60,158 bases of DNA from an uncultured Candidatus Melainabacteria bacterium (GTDB lineage: Bacteria > Cyanobacteriota > Vampirovibrionia > Gastranaerophilales > Gastranaerophilaceae), in the NCBI GenBank assembly GCA_945910425.1, contig CAMDYM010000004.1, forward strand, positions 1 through 60,158. The letters run 5' to 3'. The notes beneath the pieces were generated by a model. The model was not told the origin of the DNA and ran no database searches. It was given only the letters and a program-made list of their open reading frames with translations. Every line of letters starts with the position of its first letter. Position 1 is the first letter of the stretch. The position numbers were made by a program, and so were the translations under genes. This document shows, piece after piece, positions 52,971 through 60,158 of the stretch.

Positions 52971-53087
52971 CTTAATATTTTGTTAAAATAATATTAAGAA
53001 ACTTTAACAAGAATTTCTCCCAAAAGGCAATTTTCTCAGAAAAAAATACTTTATATAAGAGTAAATAGGAATGAGGATTTCAATTAA

Positions 53088-53291
53088 ATGAAAGAACAAG
53101 AATTAAACACGTTAATGTCAGTTATTGCAGATCCAATCGAAAATGTGTATAAAATTGAATCGTACAAAGACTTAGCAGAGATTCAAAGAATTATCAGAAT
53201 TTTTGATATCTCGGAAGAACAACACAACAAACATACAATGTTATCAATCAAAAACCTGGCAACTTTCCGCCTTGTTTTGAGTAACAATTAA
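53088..53291 (+). CDS. Small hypothetical helical protein
   Basis: A 67-residue protein of unknown family with amphipathic helices (NTLMSVIADPIENVYKIES, then YKDLAEIQRIIRIFDISEEQ). GAGGATTTCAATTAA precedes ATG with a long spacing. There is no TM segment. It ends just before the hairpin at 53322-53349. Confidence 0.5.
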   Translation: MKEQELNTLMSVIADPIENVYKIESYKDLAEIQRIIRIFDISEEQHNKHTMLSIKNLATFRLVLSNN

Positions 53292-53321
53292 CAGGTTAAG
53301 AAATACAAATAGCATAAACTC

Positions 53322-53349
53322 GGGTTCTTGCAATTATTGTAAAGAACCC
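53322..53349. terminator. Weak convergent hairpin terminator
   Basis: GGGTTCTT and AAGAACCC (12-base loop) lie between two convergent genes. The stem is short and the T runs are weak. Confidence 0.45.
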
Positions 53350-53357
53350 TTACTGTT

Positions 53358-53738
53358 TTAAGAGTTAAGAAGGTTCGCAAAAACGGGAGCAAATAACAAT
53401 ACACCGACTAAAACAGCACTTACGGTAACAACAAGTACCGCTCCTGCTGCAATATCTTTTGCCATTCCAACCATTCTTGAATATCTGTTATGAAAAATTG
53501 CATCAAGCGAAAATTCTATCGCAGAATTGAACATTTCTGCTGAAATTACAGCTGCAATCGTCAAAAGTAATATGCAAAACTTAACTAAGGAAAAATTAAA
53601 GTAATACGCACTGAGTAGCACCAGGATAGCTACAAATATATGCACTCTGATGTTGCGCTCGCTTTTTAGTGTTAATCGCATACCTTTACGTGCGTTTTTA
53701 AATGTGTTTGAAAAACCTTGCTGCTTATATTTTGTCAT
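53358..53738 (-). CDS. dgkA: Diacylglycerol/undecaprenol kinase DgkA-family
   Basis: A 126-residue small integral membrane kinase. Three TM helices are visible (FVAILVLLSAYYF, FCILLLTIAAVISAEM, AVLVVTVSAVLVGVLLF). The family motif is AEMFNSAIEFSLD and, near the C-terminus, AKDIAAGAVLVV. It phosphorylates diacylglycerol or undecaprenol. It overlaps the ybeY 3' end by 14 bases, and the order pgpH-ybeY-dgkA is a well known conserved block. Confidence 0.9.
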   Translation of the reverse strand: MTKYKQQGFSNTFKNARKGMRLTLKSERNIRVHIFVAILVLLSAYYFNFSLVKFCILLLTIAAVISAEMFNSAIEFSLDAIFHNRYSRMVGMAKDIAAGAVLVVTVSAVLVGVLLFAPVFANLLNS

Positions 53739-54243
53739 AATCTATTCCCATACTTTTAAGTGCCTGCTTCTGGTAATTTACAACAAATTCAAATTCTTCC
53801 TCACTCTGATGATCAAACCCCAAAAGGTGCATAATCCCGTGGCTTATTAAAAATATCAGTTCAGATTCTTTTGAAATTTCTTTTTTCGCTGCTTCTTCTA
53901 TTACCTTATCTAATGCTATTATAATCTCTCCTAAATTAATTTCCAATCCCAGGACAAATTTTTCATCATCATCAGAATCAGCAAACACCGCAAAGGTTAT
54001 AATATCGGCAGGATAATCTTTTTTACGGTATTCTTTATTAATTTCGTGAGTTTTCTTACCGTCGCAAAATAAGAAATCAAAAGAAACCTTATCATATTCA
54101 TACCCTTGTAAACAGCAATTTTGCGCAATTTCAGGAATACTCATATAAAAGTTCAGAATTTCACCTGCGGACTTTGTTAACTTATCACAATCAGGCTTCC
54201 AATCATTAAAAATATTTTCTATATAGATGTTTGAATTTATCAT
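53725..54243 (-). CDS. ybeY: Endoribonuclease / rRNA maturation factor YbeY
   Basis: A 172-residue YbeY. The zinc site is ISHGIMHLLGFDHQ (H-x3-H-x5-H), preceded by INKEYRKKDYPADIITFAVF, the family's second motif. YbeY matures 16S rRNA 3' ends and takes part in ribosome quality control. It starts 4 bases inside the end of pgpH (ATGA-type overlap), so it is coupled to it. Confidence 0.92.
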   Translation of the reverse strand: MINSNIYIENIFNDWKPDCDKLTKSAGEILNFYMSIPEIAQNCCLQGYEYDKVSFDFLFCDGKKTHEINKEYRKKDYPADIITFAVFADSDDDEKFVLGLEINLGEIIIALDKVIEEAAKKEISKESELIFLISHGIMHLLGFDHQSEEEFEFVVNYQKQALKSMGIDYDKI

Positions 54244-56477
54244 AAATCTTTATTGTTATTATCCGACCAATCGGTATTATTATTGGTATTTGTCGGATTT
54301 TTTGACTCTTCCAGTTCCTTTATTTTCTTTTCAAAATCTTCATCTAGAATTTTGTTTGGCATTTCTATTTTATTTTTAGCAAATTCTTCTGCAATATTTT
54401 CCTGATACTTAATTCTGTTATGTTGCATTCCGCGTAAAACCCTGCTGAAAGTTTGAGCTATAACTTTCAAATCGTTCAAAGTAAGAGGGCTGTCTGCAAG
54501 CTGTCCATCATTTAAACGTTCAACAATAATTTTATCAATAATATTTTCAATTTCCTCTGCAGTTGCATCTTTCATTGCTCGTACAGCTGATTCTACAGCA
54601 TCAGCAATCATCAGAATTGCAGTTTCTTTTCTGTTCGGTTTCGGACCTGTATAGCGGAATTGTTCTTCTTTGACATTTTCCGCACCTTCTTCTATTATAG
54701 CTTGATTATAGAAGTATTTTGCAATACCCTCACCATGATGCTGTAAAATAAAATCATTAATTATACTTGGCAAACCGTTTTTCTTAGCCAATTCCACACC
54801 ATCTTTCGGATGAGCGGTGATAACCATTTTACTTAACCTTGGATTAAGCTTATTATGAGGATTTTCAATACTAAAATACGATTGGTTTTCTACGAAAAAC
54901 AAAGGTCTTTTTAATTTCCCAATATCATGATAGAAAGCACCAACTCTTGCTAAAATAGGGTTAGCTCCGATGGCTTCAGCAGCAGCCTCGCATAAAGTTG
55001 AAACCATAAGGCTATGATGATAAGTTCCCGGAGCTTCCATTTGAAGACGTTTCAACAATGGCTGATTATGATCGCCAAATTCAGCAAGTCCGTAAGGAGT
55101 TATAATATGGAACGAACTTTCCAACAACGGAGATGCTCCAAGTACTATAATCGAACTCAGCAGTGAATTTGCAAAGATATAAATACAATTCTTCAATATC
55201 AAACTATTACTTACATCAATTAAGCATTTGTCTATAAAATACAAACTGAGCATAATTAAAACACCCGCAACACCAAGATTAAAACCGACTTTAATAAGGT
55301 CAAATCTTCTGGTATAACGTATTTTTGAGATTGTAATCATGCCAATTAATGAAAGAACAATAAATACAATTATAAATTGAGATTCATACTGCAAACCTAC
55401 AGTAAGAATAACAAGTAATAATGACGAAATTAAAAATGAAATTCTCGGGCTTAAGAATATCGCAGAAATAATAACAACACCCGGAATCGGTAAAACATAC
55501 GGTGAAAAACCTGTCGGCAAAACTACCGCAAAAAAGCATGTTAATGCAATCAGCATTGCAGTTAAAGATAAATATCTGGGTTCTAAGAAACTTTTTTCAA
55601 ATACCCTTAAATAAGCTATAAAAATCAGAGTTAAAAGAAGAACAAGTACGTAAACCGATAAAATACCCTGCCAATTTAGTTCATAAACATTATAACCGGC
55701 TTCTCTTAGGGCATCACGTTTTAATCTTGTTACAGGTTCACCTTCAAAAACAATTTTTTCACCCTTTTGGAAGGTAACTTTATACGGTTTTACAGAATCC
55801 TGAGCGTTCATTTTAGCAATTTCTGTTGCAGCATCATCTACAACAAGGTTCGGTACAATAACCTGCTCCAGCATTGCAGTAATAACTGACACCTGACGCT
55901 TTGAAACATTACTTACCAAATTTGATTGAATTAGAGATTGGATATTATCTTTTTCATAATCTCTTTCACTTATTCCGACTTGTAAAATATTAACAAGAGA
56001 AACCGAAGCCTTGTCAAATGCTTCTCTTAATGAAGCTTCATCAACATTCAATAAAAAATCAATAATGAAATTTTTTCTCGGATTACCTGACAAATCAAAA
56101 AGGATATTTAACTCATCAATTTTTTCCTGTTCAGATGTTGATTTTTTTCTTATTTGTAAAATAGAATTTTGTAAAGTTTCTAAATTAGTTTTGATAAAAT
56201 CGTCTTCGGCAGGAACCAAAATAGGTTCAACTTTTTGAGCGACTTCACGCTTATGCTGTTCAGTTCTTTTAACATCCTCAACAGTTAAAGTTTTCTGCGC
56301 AATAATATCCTTTTTACTTATACCGTTTTCGATAATACTTTGAAAAAAGAAGTTTTGAGAAGCAATAATCGTTGTGATAAGTACGGTAAAAGTAAGCAGA
56401 TAAACTGCTTTTATAAACACAGACGAAGTAAAAAAGTCTTTTACTCTCTCTAAATATTCATTTTTAATCATATACAA
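54240..56477 (-). CDS. PgpH-type 7TM-HD phosphohydrolase (c-di-AMP phosphodiesterase)
   Basis: A 745-residue membrane protein of the 7TM-HD (PgpH) family. One N-terminal TM (about 22-42) is followed by an extracellular 7TMR-HDED-type domain (about 45-265), six TM segments (about 270-455), and a cytoplasmic HD domain (about 485-650) with APGTYHHSLMVSTLCEAA and VGAFYHDIGKLKRP. PgpH proteins degrade c-di-AMP, the messenger used for turgor and potassium control. A charged Asn-rich tail ends the protein. It is the first gene of the pgpH-ybeY-dgkA run. Confidence 0.92.
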   Translation of the reverse strand: MYMIKNEYLERVKDFFTSSVFIKAVYLLTFTVLITTIIASQNFFFQSIIENGISKKDIIAQKTLTVEDVKRTEQHKREVAQKVEPILVPAEDDFIKTNLETLQNSILQIRKKSTSEQEKIDELNILFDLSGNPRKNFIIDFLLNVDEASLREAFDKASVSLVNILQVGISERDYEKDNIQSLIQSNLVSNVSKRQVSVITAMLEQVIVPNLVVDDAATEIAKMNAQDSVKPYKVTFQKGEKIVFEGEPVTRLKRDALREAGYNVYELNWQGILSVYVLVLLLTLIFIAYLRVFEKSFLEPRYLSLTAMLIALTCFFAVVLPTGFSPYVLPIPGVVIISAIFLSPRISFLISSLLLVILTVGLQYESQFIIVFIVLSLIGMITISKIRYTRRFDLIKVGFNLGVAGVLIMLSLYFIDKCLIDVSNSLILKNCIYIFANSLLSSIIVLGASPLLESSFHIITPYGLAEFGDHNQPLLKRLQMEAPGTYHHSLMVSTLCEAAAEAIGANPILARVGAFYHDIGKLKRPLFFVENQSYFSIENPHNKLNPRLSKMVITAHPKDGVELAKKNGLPSIINDFILQHHGEGIAKYFYNQAIIEEGAENVKEEQFRYTGPKPNRKETAILMIADAVESAVRAMKDATAEEIENIIDKIIVERLNDGQLADSPLTLNDLKVIAQTFSRVLRGMQHNRIKYQENIAEEFAKNKIEMPNKILDEDFEKKIKELEESKNPTNTNNNTDWSDNNNKDL

Positions 56478-56540
56478 AATAATCCTATTTTTACTTTTTG
56501 GTATAAATCAATTTTATACATTAAAAATAAAAATACAAGC

Positions 56541-56690
56541 TTACTTATTAACTTGCTCGGTAACATAGATTTCCGCTAATTTACCGCCTTTTGGAGTATT
56601 AAACTTAACTTCTTTATATTCAGGTTCTTCCGGTTTAAACTCATCTTTTTGATAAGAGTACAAAAACTTCATAAATTCTTTACTGTACAT
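56541..56690 (-). CDS. 49-residue conserved-looking small protein
   Basis: ATG 56690 is preceded by AAGGAG with 5 bases between. The frame encodes MYSKEFMKFLYSYQKDEFKP, then EEPEYKEVKFNTPKGGKLAE and IYVTEQVNK. Most likely a soluble small protein. It is upstream of pgpH on the same strand. I do not recognise it. Confidence 0.6.
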   Translation of the reverse strand: MYSKEFMKFLYSYQKDEFKPEEPEYKEVKFNTPKGGKLAEIYVTEQVNK

Positions 56691-56891
56691 ACCGACTCCT
56701 TACACACGCGGGCAATTTAAAACTTCACACATATATATTAAAACATTTTTTAGAAAAAATTTGCTTAATATAAACAAATTGTTACAAAGTTAGCAATACA
56801 AATATTAGCCTGTTGAATAAGTAGTTTTGCTAATGTTTTAAACGACACAAAAAGTACATAATCTGGTATAAGTTTGTTTTTTAAATAAAAC

Positions 56892-56912
56892 TTTTGTTTA
56901 TTTTAAACAAAA
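56892..56912. promoter_or_regulatory. Hairpin in the 5' region of the SLH gene
   Basis: TTTTGTTTA-TTT-TAAACAAAA forms a 9-bp perfect stem, 17 bases before the AAGGAGG of the SLH gene. The messenger of this abundant-looking envelope protein may be protected or regulated by it. Confidence 0.4.
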
Positions 56913-56936
56913 CTCACACTAAACAAGGAGGTAAAA

Positions 56937-58946
56937 ATGTCAATTAAAAAACTAACTGTGGCAGCTGCGATTGCCGTTGGAATAGCAACGTGTTCCTTGA
57001 ATTCAGTAATGGCAGCTTGCCCGTGCAATACGCAAGCACCGGCAGAAGCTCTGCCTGTGGTAACAGGTCCTGCTTGTCCTGTAGCAACACCACAGCCGCA
57101 AACTTGCAACAAATGCAAAAAAGTTAAAAAAGATTGCGGATGCAAAAAGAAAGACCCATGCCCTGTCGTAAAAGAAGAATGCGGATGTAAAGATGACATC
57201 AGCTGCGACAAACCCGCAGTACCGTCAACGGCACTTTGTCCGCAAACAGGTAAACCTGACAAATCTGAAATGAAACAAGTTTACGGTTATCCTCAGGCAC
57301 TTTACGGTTCTAACAACTATGTAGGGGAACCTGCGAACTCAATTTTTTCCACAGAAACAGCTATGAAAGGATGTCCGGCAAGCAAAATGTCATCATCAAT
57401 CAGCGGTACAACCGTTGCAACAGACGGTCAAATGACAGGTGCTGCTACTCAGATGCCATGTTTGAATGAATGTCCTAACAAATATAACGGAATTTTAATA
57501 GATAGAAATGAATGTCGTGCAAACGGCGCATCTTGCCCCATAGATATTCAAACTTCAAATTCTATTAATGCGGTTAAAAAATCATTAATCCCTTATGAAA
57601 TTCCGCAACAAATTCAAAATATCACAGGTGCAGCAACTCCATTTGGAGGTTGTATGTTTCCTGATGTCCCAAACAGCCACTGGGCAGCATGCGACATCGA
57701 TAAACTTGCGGTAAACGATGTTGTTGTAGGTTATCCTGACGGTTTATTCAAGCCGAACAGAAATATTTCTCGTGCAGAATTTGCAACAATGCTTGTTAAA
57801 GGTTTCAACCTAAATTGCGGAGAAATGCCTAGAGATACAATGTTCACAGATGTTCCAAGAAACAACTGGGCTAACCCTGCTATTGCAAAAGCAGTAGATG
57901 AAGATTTATTAAAAGGTTATCCGAACCACAAGTTCAGACCGAATGCGCCTGTAACCCGTGTTGAGGCTCTAACTTCAATTGCAAAAGGCATGACTTGCGA
58001 CATCGATAAATGTAAAGCCGATGAAATCTTAAGCCGTTACGCTGACGGTAACAAGATTCCTGACTGGGCAAGAATCCCTGTTGCAAAATCTTTAGAAAAC
58101 GGTGCTTTAAAAGACTCACCTACACCAAATATGATTTTACCTAACAAAGATGCATCCCGCGCAGATGTTGCTTCTATGATGCAAACAGTACGTGTAGCTT
58201 TAGGTTACGATACTAACCCTAAAACTGCAAATAATATCTGCCCTGCTTGTCCAATCGAGAAAAACGCACTAATTGAACATGAAGAAATAGTTAAAATTCC
58301 TACATTGCAATTATCAATGATAGACCAACTTACAGCTAAATCATCTCACGTTGGACAATATTTCAGAGCAAACACTCTTGAAGATGTAACAATTAACGGT
58401 GTAACTTATCCTTGCGGTTCAACCGTAACAGGTCAGGTTGTTGAAGTAATAAGACCTTCAGGATGCGAAAAAGGTGCTTTAAAATTAGCATTTACAGAAA
58501 TCAAAAACGGAGATTGCAAAACCAAACTGCCTAAACAAATCTTACAGGCACAAATTAACAAATCTAAAAACGTTAACCCTGTAGCAAGACTTGTCGAAAT
58601 GCCATTCACTTGGGCTGGTTCATTAGTCGGTGTTGTTGGCAGAACAGCCGGCGGTATTGTAACTAACTTAGGTAACGCTGTTGAAAACGTATCAAATGAT
58701 GCAGGTTACATGTTAGGACACGCATTCCAAGGTCAATTCGGAGCTGCCGCAAGAAACTTGGGTGACGGTTTATTCGAAACTGTCAAAGCTCCTGTTGATA
58801 TCACAAGAACAGCTTTATCAGGCACAATGGGCTTATTCCAAACTACCGGTGATGAATTTGCTTACCTTGTTGACCCTCGCGGATACAAAATATCTGCTGT
58901 AAATCCAAGAGAACACCTTACTATCGCTTTTGGTTGTAATGAATAA
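56937..58946 (+). CDS. Exported SLH-domain protein with Cys-rich N-terminal region
   Basis: A 669-residue exported protein. Signal peptide about 1-27 (ending VMA) is followed by a Cys/Lys/Pro-rich region (about 28-120; KKVKKDCGCKKKDPCP, KEECGCKDD) and a Cys-containing spacer. Three SLH repeats follow: FPDVPNSHWAACDIDKLAVN (about 240), FTDVPRNNWANPAIAKAVDE (about 303), and YADGNKIPDWARIPVAKSLE (about 368). The C-terminal part is Gly-rich and apolar (AGSLVGVVGRTAGGIVTNLG). SLH domains anchor proteins to peptidoglycan-linked polymer. In cyanobacteria they occur in outer-membrane porins, but I see no clear barrel here. AAGGAGG precedes ATG by 5 bases. Confidence 0.85.
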   Translation: MSIKKLTVAAAIAVGIATCSLNSVMAACPCNTQAPAEALPVVTGPACPVATPQPQTCNKCKKVKKDCGCKKKDPCPVVKEECGCKDDISCDKPAVPSTALCPQTGKPDKSEMKQVYGYPQALYGSNNYVGEPANSIFSTETAMKGCPASKMSSSISGTTVATDGQMTGAATQMPCLNECPNKYNGILIDRNECRANGASCPIDIQTSNSINAVKKSLIPYEIPQQIQNITGAATPFGGCMFPDVPNSHWAACDIDKLAVNDVVVGYPDGLFKPNRNISRAEFATMLVKGFNLNCGEMPRDTMFTDVPRNNWANPAIAKAVDEDLLKGYPNHKFRPNAPVTRVEALTSIAKGMTCDIDKCKADEILSRYADGNKIPDWARIPVAKSLENGALKDSPTPNMILPNKDASRADVASMMQTVRVALGYDTNPKTANNICPACPIEKNALIEHEEIVKIPTLQLSMIDQLTAKSSHVGQYFRANTLEDVTINGVTYPCGSTVTGQVVEVIRPSGCEKGALKLAFTEIKNGDCKTKLPKQILQAQINKSKNVNPVARLVEMPFTWAGSLVGVVGRTAGGIVTNLGNAVENVSNDAGYMLGHAFQGQFGAAARNLGDGLFETVKAPVDITRTALSGTMGLFQTTGDEFAYLVDPRGYKISAVNPREHLTIAFGCNE

Positions 58947-58987
58947 TTACACCTAAAAAGATTATAGTTGACTGTCATCATCTTAGA

Positions 58988-59014
58988 CAGCGGGACGGCA
59001 AAGCCGTCCCGCTG
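58988..59014. terminator. Rho-independent terminator between SLH and pilin genes
   Basis: A perfect 12-bp stem (CAGCGGGACGGC / GCCGTCCCGCTG, loop AAA) lies between the convergent SLH and pilin genes. The plus strand continues TTCTATTTATTTT. Confidence 0.8.
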
Positions 59015-59020
59015 TTCTAT

Positions 59021-59935
59021 TTATTTTACCTCTGCTCCTAAATTATACGGTTTATAATCAATATAATTTTTATTTATTATGTTTTTCATATAATTTCCAG
59101 AAGGATAAATTTTCCCGTCAGATTTTACATCATATTGAAAGACATCAGCCCCAAACTGGTTCGGACCCTGTATTCCGTTTGTATCCATATAAACAAGAGC
59201 ACACCGATCTTTTGACCAAGGATTCCGTTTCCCGGTATCATAACCGTTTTCATCTCTTACTATAGACTCACCCGTAACTACACAAGAACCCTTACTCATG
59301 CCAATTACATAAGAAATACCGTTTGGTAAATATATTCGCCACAAATAAGCAAAAGAATCACCCGCAGCATATTTACCATCAACCCTATAAGCACCTTTCG
59401 GATTATTACTTTTCAACGGGTACGAAGAACAGAATTTCTTTTCTGATTTTGTGCAAATATGAGAAGATTTTACAACGGATGAAAATTCTCTTGCAACTTC
59501 TACTGAGGATTTTGTTACATCAAACAAACACAGCATATCATCACACCCGTTATCTGCCATATAACGTCTGATAGAATTTTCTAATATTGAATGCCCCTGT
59601 TTTGCCTTTGCGATTAATACTTTTTTCTGGTAATTCTGCATCAACACAGGTATTGTAATAGCTGCAACAACCCCGATAATCCCGAGGGTTATTAAAACCT
59701 CTGCCAGGGTAAATCCGTATTTTACCCTCGCCCTACCCCTCTCCCTATAAGGGCGAGGAAACACCAACCTGTCATTCTGACGTAAGTCAGAATCTATCAA
59801 TGTTGGTTCTTTACGCAAGGGGTAATTATTGACATTGATAGACCCTGAATCCAGTTCAGGGTGACAAAAATAAATTCCGAGCGGCTTAGCTGCTGAGCCG
59901 CCGAGCTGCTTCAAATCCTGAATGACGTTACTCAA
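59021..59935 (-). CDS. Pilin-like protein with repeat-derived N-terminal extension
   Basis: The frame of 304 codons contains a normal pilin core (about residues 73-304): KYGFTLAEVLITLGIIGVV, then a hydrophobic helix, Cys-rich globular part (CDDMLCLFD, KKFCSS), the shared motif GIQGPNQFGADVFQYDV and a Ser/Tyr end. The about 70 residues before it are read through repeat DNA (for example CHPELDSGSI and the region 59724-59865), so they are probably not a native leader. No good start codon or ribosome binding site lies just before the pilin leader; TTG/GTG codons near 59762 are possible. A 29-codon frame with AAGGAG starts further up (60046) but stops after the G8 tract. The gene may thus be silenced, or expressed only by a slip in the G8 tract or by internal initiation. 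Confidence 0.6.
   Translation of the reverse strand: MSNVIQDLKQLGGSAAKPLGIYFCHPELDSGSINVNNYPLRKEPTLIDSDLRQNDRLVFPRPYRERGRARVKYGFTLAEVLITLGIIGVVAAITIPVLMQNYQKKVLIAKAKQGHSILENSIRRYMADNGCDDMLCLFDVTKSSVEVAREFSSVVKSSHICTKSEKKFCSSYPLKSNNPKGAYRVDGKYAAGDSFAYLWRIYLPNGISYVIGMSKGSCVVTGESIVRDENGYDTGKRNPWSKDRCALVYMDTNGIQGPNQFGADVFQYDVKSDGKIYPSGNYMKNIINKNYIDYKPYNLGAEVK
59724..59865. repeat. Composite palindromic repeat in the pilin 5' region
   Basis: Hairpin CCTCGCCCT / AGGGCGAGG (59726-59758) is followed by GTC-ATTCTGAC-GTAA-GTCAGAAT-CTATCAATGT (59771-59801) and, in inverted orientation, ACATTGATAG-ACCCTGAA-TCCAG-TTCAGGGT-GAC (59832-59865). The two GATAG-[IR]-GAC units are head to head. One such unit occurs at 35401-35429. 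Confidence 0.7.
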
Positions 59936-59937
59936 AA

Positions 59938-59981
59938 ATCCGACTAGGAGAAGAGCTTAAAAAGTTACCCCCCCCGAAATT
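59938..59981. repeat. 44-bp repeat with a C8/G8 tract (copy B)
   Basis: Matches 39 of 44 positions of 35441-35484, with the same C8 run (59968-59975) after AAAAAGTTA. As in copy A, a ribosome binding site and start codon lie upstream on the minus strand and a pilin sequence lies downstream. Confidence 0.7.
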
Positions 59982-60046
59982 TGAAGCCATTGTTGAGTTT
60001 TTGGAGTATTACTTAATTCTTTTACCCCCATAGTCTTACTTTTCAT
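59957..60046 (-). other. Short reading frame (29 codons) entering the G8 repeat
   Basis: AAAGGAGAAAAAG precedes ATG 60046. The frame starts MKSKTMGVKELSNTPKTQQW and ends ISGGVTF, the same end as the 15-codon frame at 35460-35507. It stops directly after the G8 tract, before the repeat and pilin core. It may be the original pilin start region now separated from its gene. Confidence 0.4.
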
Positions 60047-60068
60047 CTTTTTCTCCTTTATATTTAAT

Positions 60069-60094
60069 GCGACCTGCTTATAAAAGCAGGTCGC
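60069..60094. terminator. Hairpin near the right edge
   Basis: A perfect 11-bp stem (GCGACCTGCTT / AAGCAGGTCGC, loop ATAA) may terminate a minus-strand gene outside the window. Positions 60095-60158 hold nothing I can name. Confidence 0.5.
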
Positions 60095-60158
60095 ATCTGT
60101 AATTAGTGTAAATATTTAAAATACAAATAAACTGAACTTAACGTTAATGAAATAAACG

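Overview
The window reads as a low-GC diderm bacterium, most likely an uncultured gut relative of the Cyanobacteria (Gastranaerophilales / Melainabacteria, class Vampirovibrionia). This is inferred from several features together. Lipopolysaccharide genes are present (lpxK, lpxI, lpxB, an LptD-like protein). There is an MCE/Mla-type transporter subunit, an exported SLH-domain protein, and several pilins with the GFTLAEVLITLGIIG type of leader. There is also a PDZ-radical SAM (DUF512) protein and a partial, divergent flagellar-type secretion set. No 16S rRNA, tRNA or CRISPR array was found, so the taxonomic call stays an inference.

Layout. 0-7.8 kb: a decayed methyltransferase, a CheR-like methyltransferase, an LTXXQ (CpxP/Spy-like) periplasmic protein, a GT39-type membrane glycosyltransferase, a PadR regulator overlapping a DUF512 radical SAM protein, and a first XRE regulator/pilin pair. 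7.8-13.9 kb (minus strand): fliE-fliF-(fliG-like)-fliH-flhA-yidD. 14-17.5 kb (minus): an exported GH13 enzyme, a dCMP deaminase and a stand-alone PurH-like domain. 17.6-20.9 kb: five unrecognised proteins, two of which have an axial-protein or coiled-coil look and could be partners or substrates of the export apparatus. 21-24.7 kb: MCE protein, LpxK, DUF475 membrane protein. 24.7-35.1 kb: adenosylhomocysteinase, a giant GH13-like protein, TsaD, a protein-kinase-like protein, glutathione synthetase, a UPF0173 hydrolase and RibD. 35.1-35.5 kb: a pilin remnant beside repeats. 35.5-44.6 kb (minus): dGTPase, a membrane protein of unknown role, and an envelope run (small membrane ORF, M23 peptidase, LptD, class II aldolase, LpxI, LpxB). 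44.8-46.2 kb: anti-sigma, ECF sigma and an LTXXQ protein. 46.3-48.8 kb: Zn-binding protein, PdxJ, MurT. 48.8-50.3 kb: YtxH/DUF948 membrane proteins. 50.4-51.4 kb: a second XRE/pilin pair. 51.8-56.7 kb: SurE, small hypotheticals, DgkA, YbeY, PgpH and a 49-aa protein. 56.9-58.9 kb: a Cys-rich SLH protein. 59.0 kb to the end: a fourth pilin whose 5' end is overrun by repeats.

Three observations stand out. (1) The flagellar-type export cluster carries no hook, filament or stator gene, has a strongly divergent protein in the fliG position, and lies close to axial-protein-like genes. It may be a non-motile type III secretion system. (2) An ECF sigma factor appears to control two unlinked LTXXQ genes through the same promoter, TGAAC-N16-CGTTATA. 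I read this upstream of both the sigma operon (about 44.77 kb) and the distant LTXXQ gene (about 2.37 kb). (3) XRE regulator/pilin pairs occur twice in divergent orientation with palindromic or repeated operators. Two further pilin loci are associated with an interspersed palindromic repeat and a 44-bp repeat that carries a G8 tract just after a good start codon.
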